From NCBI GenBank assembly GCA_937898155.1, contig CALEJO010000023.1, forward strand, positions 1 to 5,173: 5,173 bases of DNA, given 5' to 3'. This document shows, in pieces, positions 5,052 to 5,173 of the stretch (positions within the stretch are counted from its first letter, which is position 1; each line of letters opens with the position of its first letter). Under the pieces are notes generated by a model. It searched no databases. It was not told the DNA's origin and was given only the letters and a program-made list of their open reading frames with translations. The position numbers and the translations under genes are program-made. The DNA comes from an uncultured Clostridia bacterium. GTDB taxonomy: Bacteria > Bacillota > Clostridia > Oscillospirales > CAG-272.

Positions 5052-5173
5052 GAGGGAAAGAGAAAAATATCGGCTTTTCTTTCAACTTTTCCCGCTTTTC
5101 TTTGCGAAAAGAAGAACGTCAACTTTTTCTCCCACGGGCAAAGAAAAAGATTGCAAAAAGAAAGCCCGCGAGC
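5052..5173. other. Gene-free purine/pyrimidine-biased upstream region with degenerate repeats
   Basis: No plausible gene lies in these 122 bp. GCTTTTCTTT occurs at 5073-5082 and again at 5094-5103, 21 bp apart. CAACTTTTCCC (5083-5093) is matched by CAACTTTTTCTCCC (5120-5133). The region therefore reads as two copies of one unit, the second carrying an extra 16 bp (5104-5119). A small hairpin (CTTTTC 5095-5100 with GAAAAG 5106-5111) lies at the junction. It may be a remnant of a dispersed intergenic repeat or simple low-complexity sequence. Confidence 0.4.

Noticed and set aside
5135..5168. CGGGC...GCCCG pair as a hairpin or terminator of an upstream gene
   Set aside because: It has 5-bp arms with a 24-nt A-rich loop that cannot pair, and no T-tract; not convincing.
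5052..5173. SRP RNA (ffs/scr) gene next to ffh
   Set aside because: The conserved SRP-RNA apical GGAA-type loop and its paired flanks are absent; the region is low-complexity purine/pyrimidine sequence.

Overview
The window looks like a chromosomal housekeeping segment from a moderately GC-rich Firmicutes/Clostridia-type bacterium. The evidence is the ylxM-ffh-rpsP-khpA gene order, strong AGGAGG ribosome binding sites, sigma-A-type promoters, and EF-Ts and S2 sequences of the low-GC Gram-positive style. A precise genus cannot be assigned by eye.

Layout. The left part, on the + strand, carries the 3' end of rpsB (ribosomal protein S2, start outside the window) followed by complete tsf (EF-Ts). 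The pair ends at a perfectly symmetrical hairpin at 1463-1494, which also serves the gene converging on it. That gene (1500-2564, - strand) encodes a membrane-anchored or secreted protein of the endonuclease/exonuclease/phosphatase (EEP) superfamily. It has its own promoter with a 17-bp spacer. Right of it, all on the - strand, lies a translation/secretion operon read from right to left: ylxM (SRP-associated helix-turn-helix protein), ffh (SRP GTPase), rpsP (ribosomal protein S16) and khpA (KH-domain RNA-binding protein). A hairpin terminator at 2672-2703 closes it. The operon is driven by a near-consensus extended -10 promoter at 5023-5051, followed by a striking inverted repeat that reaches the ylxM ribosome binding site. 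The last ~120 bp (5052-5173) have no gene and hold a degenerate, pyrimidine/purine-biased repeat.

How the genes work together. S2, S16 and EF-Ts serve the ribosome and elongation cycle. Ffh (with YlxM) targets nascent membrane and secreted proteins to the membrane. KhpA is a small RNA chaperone usually encoded beside rpsP. The EEP protein is the only accessory-looking gene, and its substrate cannot be told from sequence. Compared with the usual Firmicutes order, rimM-trmD-rplS do not follow khpA and pyrH-frr do not follow tsf; both operons end early in terminators. I see no mobile element, CRISPR array, tRNA or rRNA. I also see no convincing undescribed multi-gene system; the most unusual signal is the double inverted repeat at the ylxM promoter.
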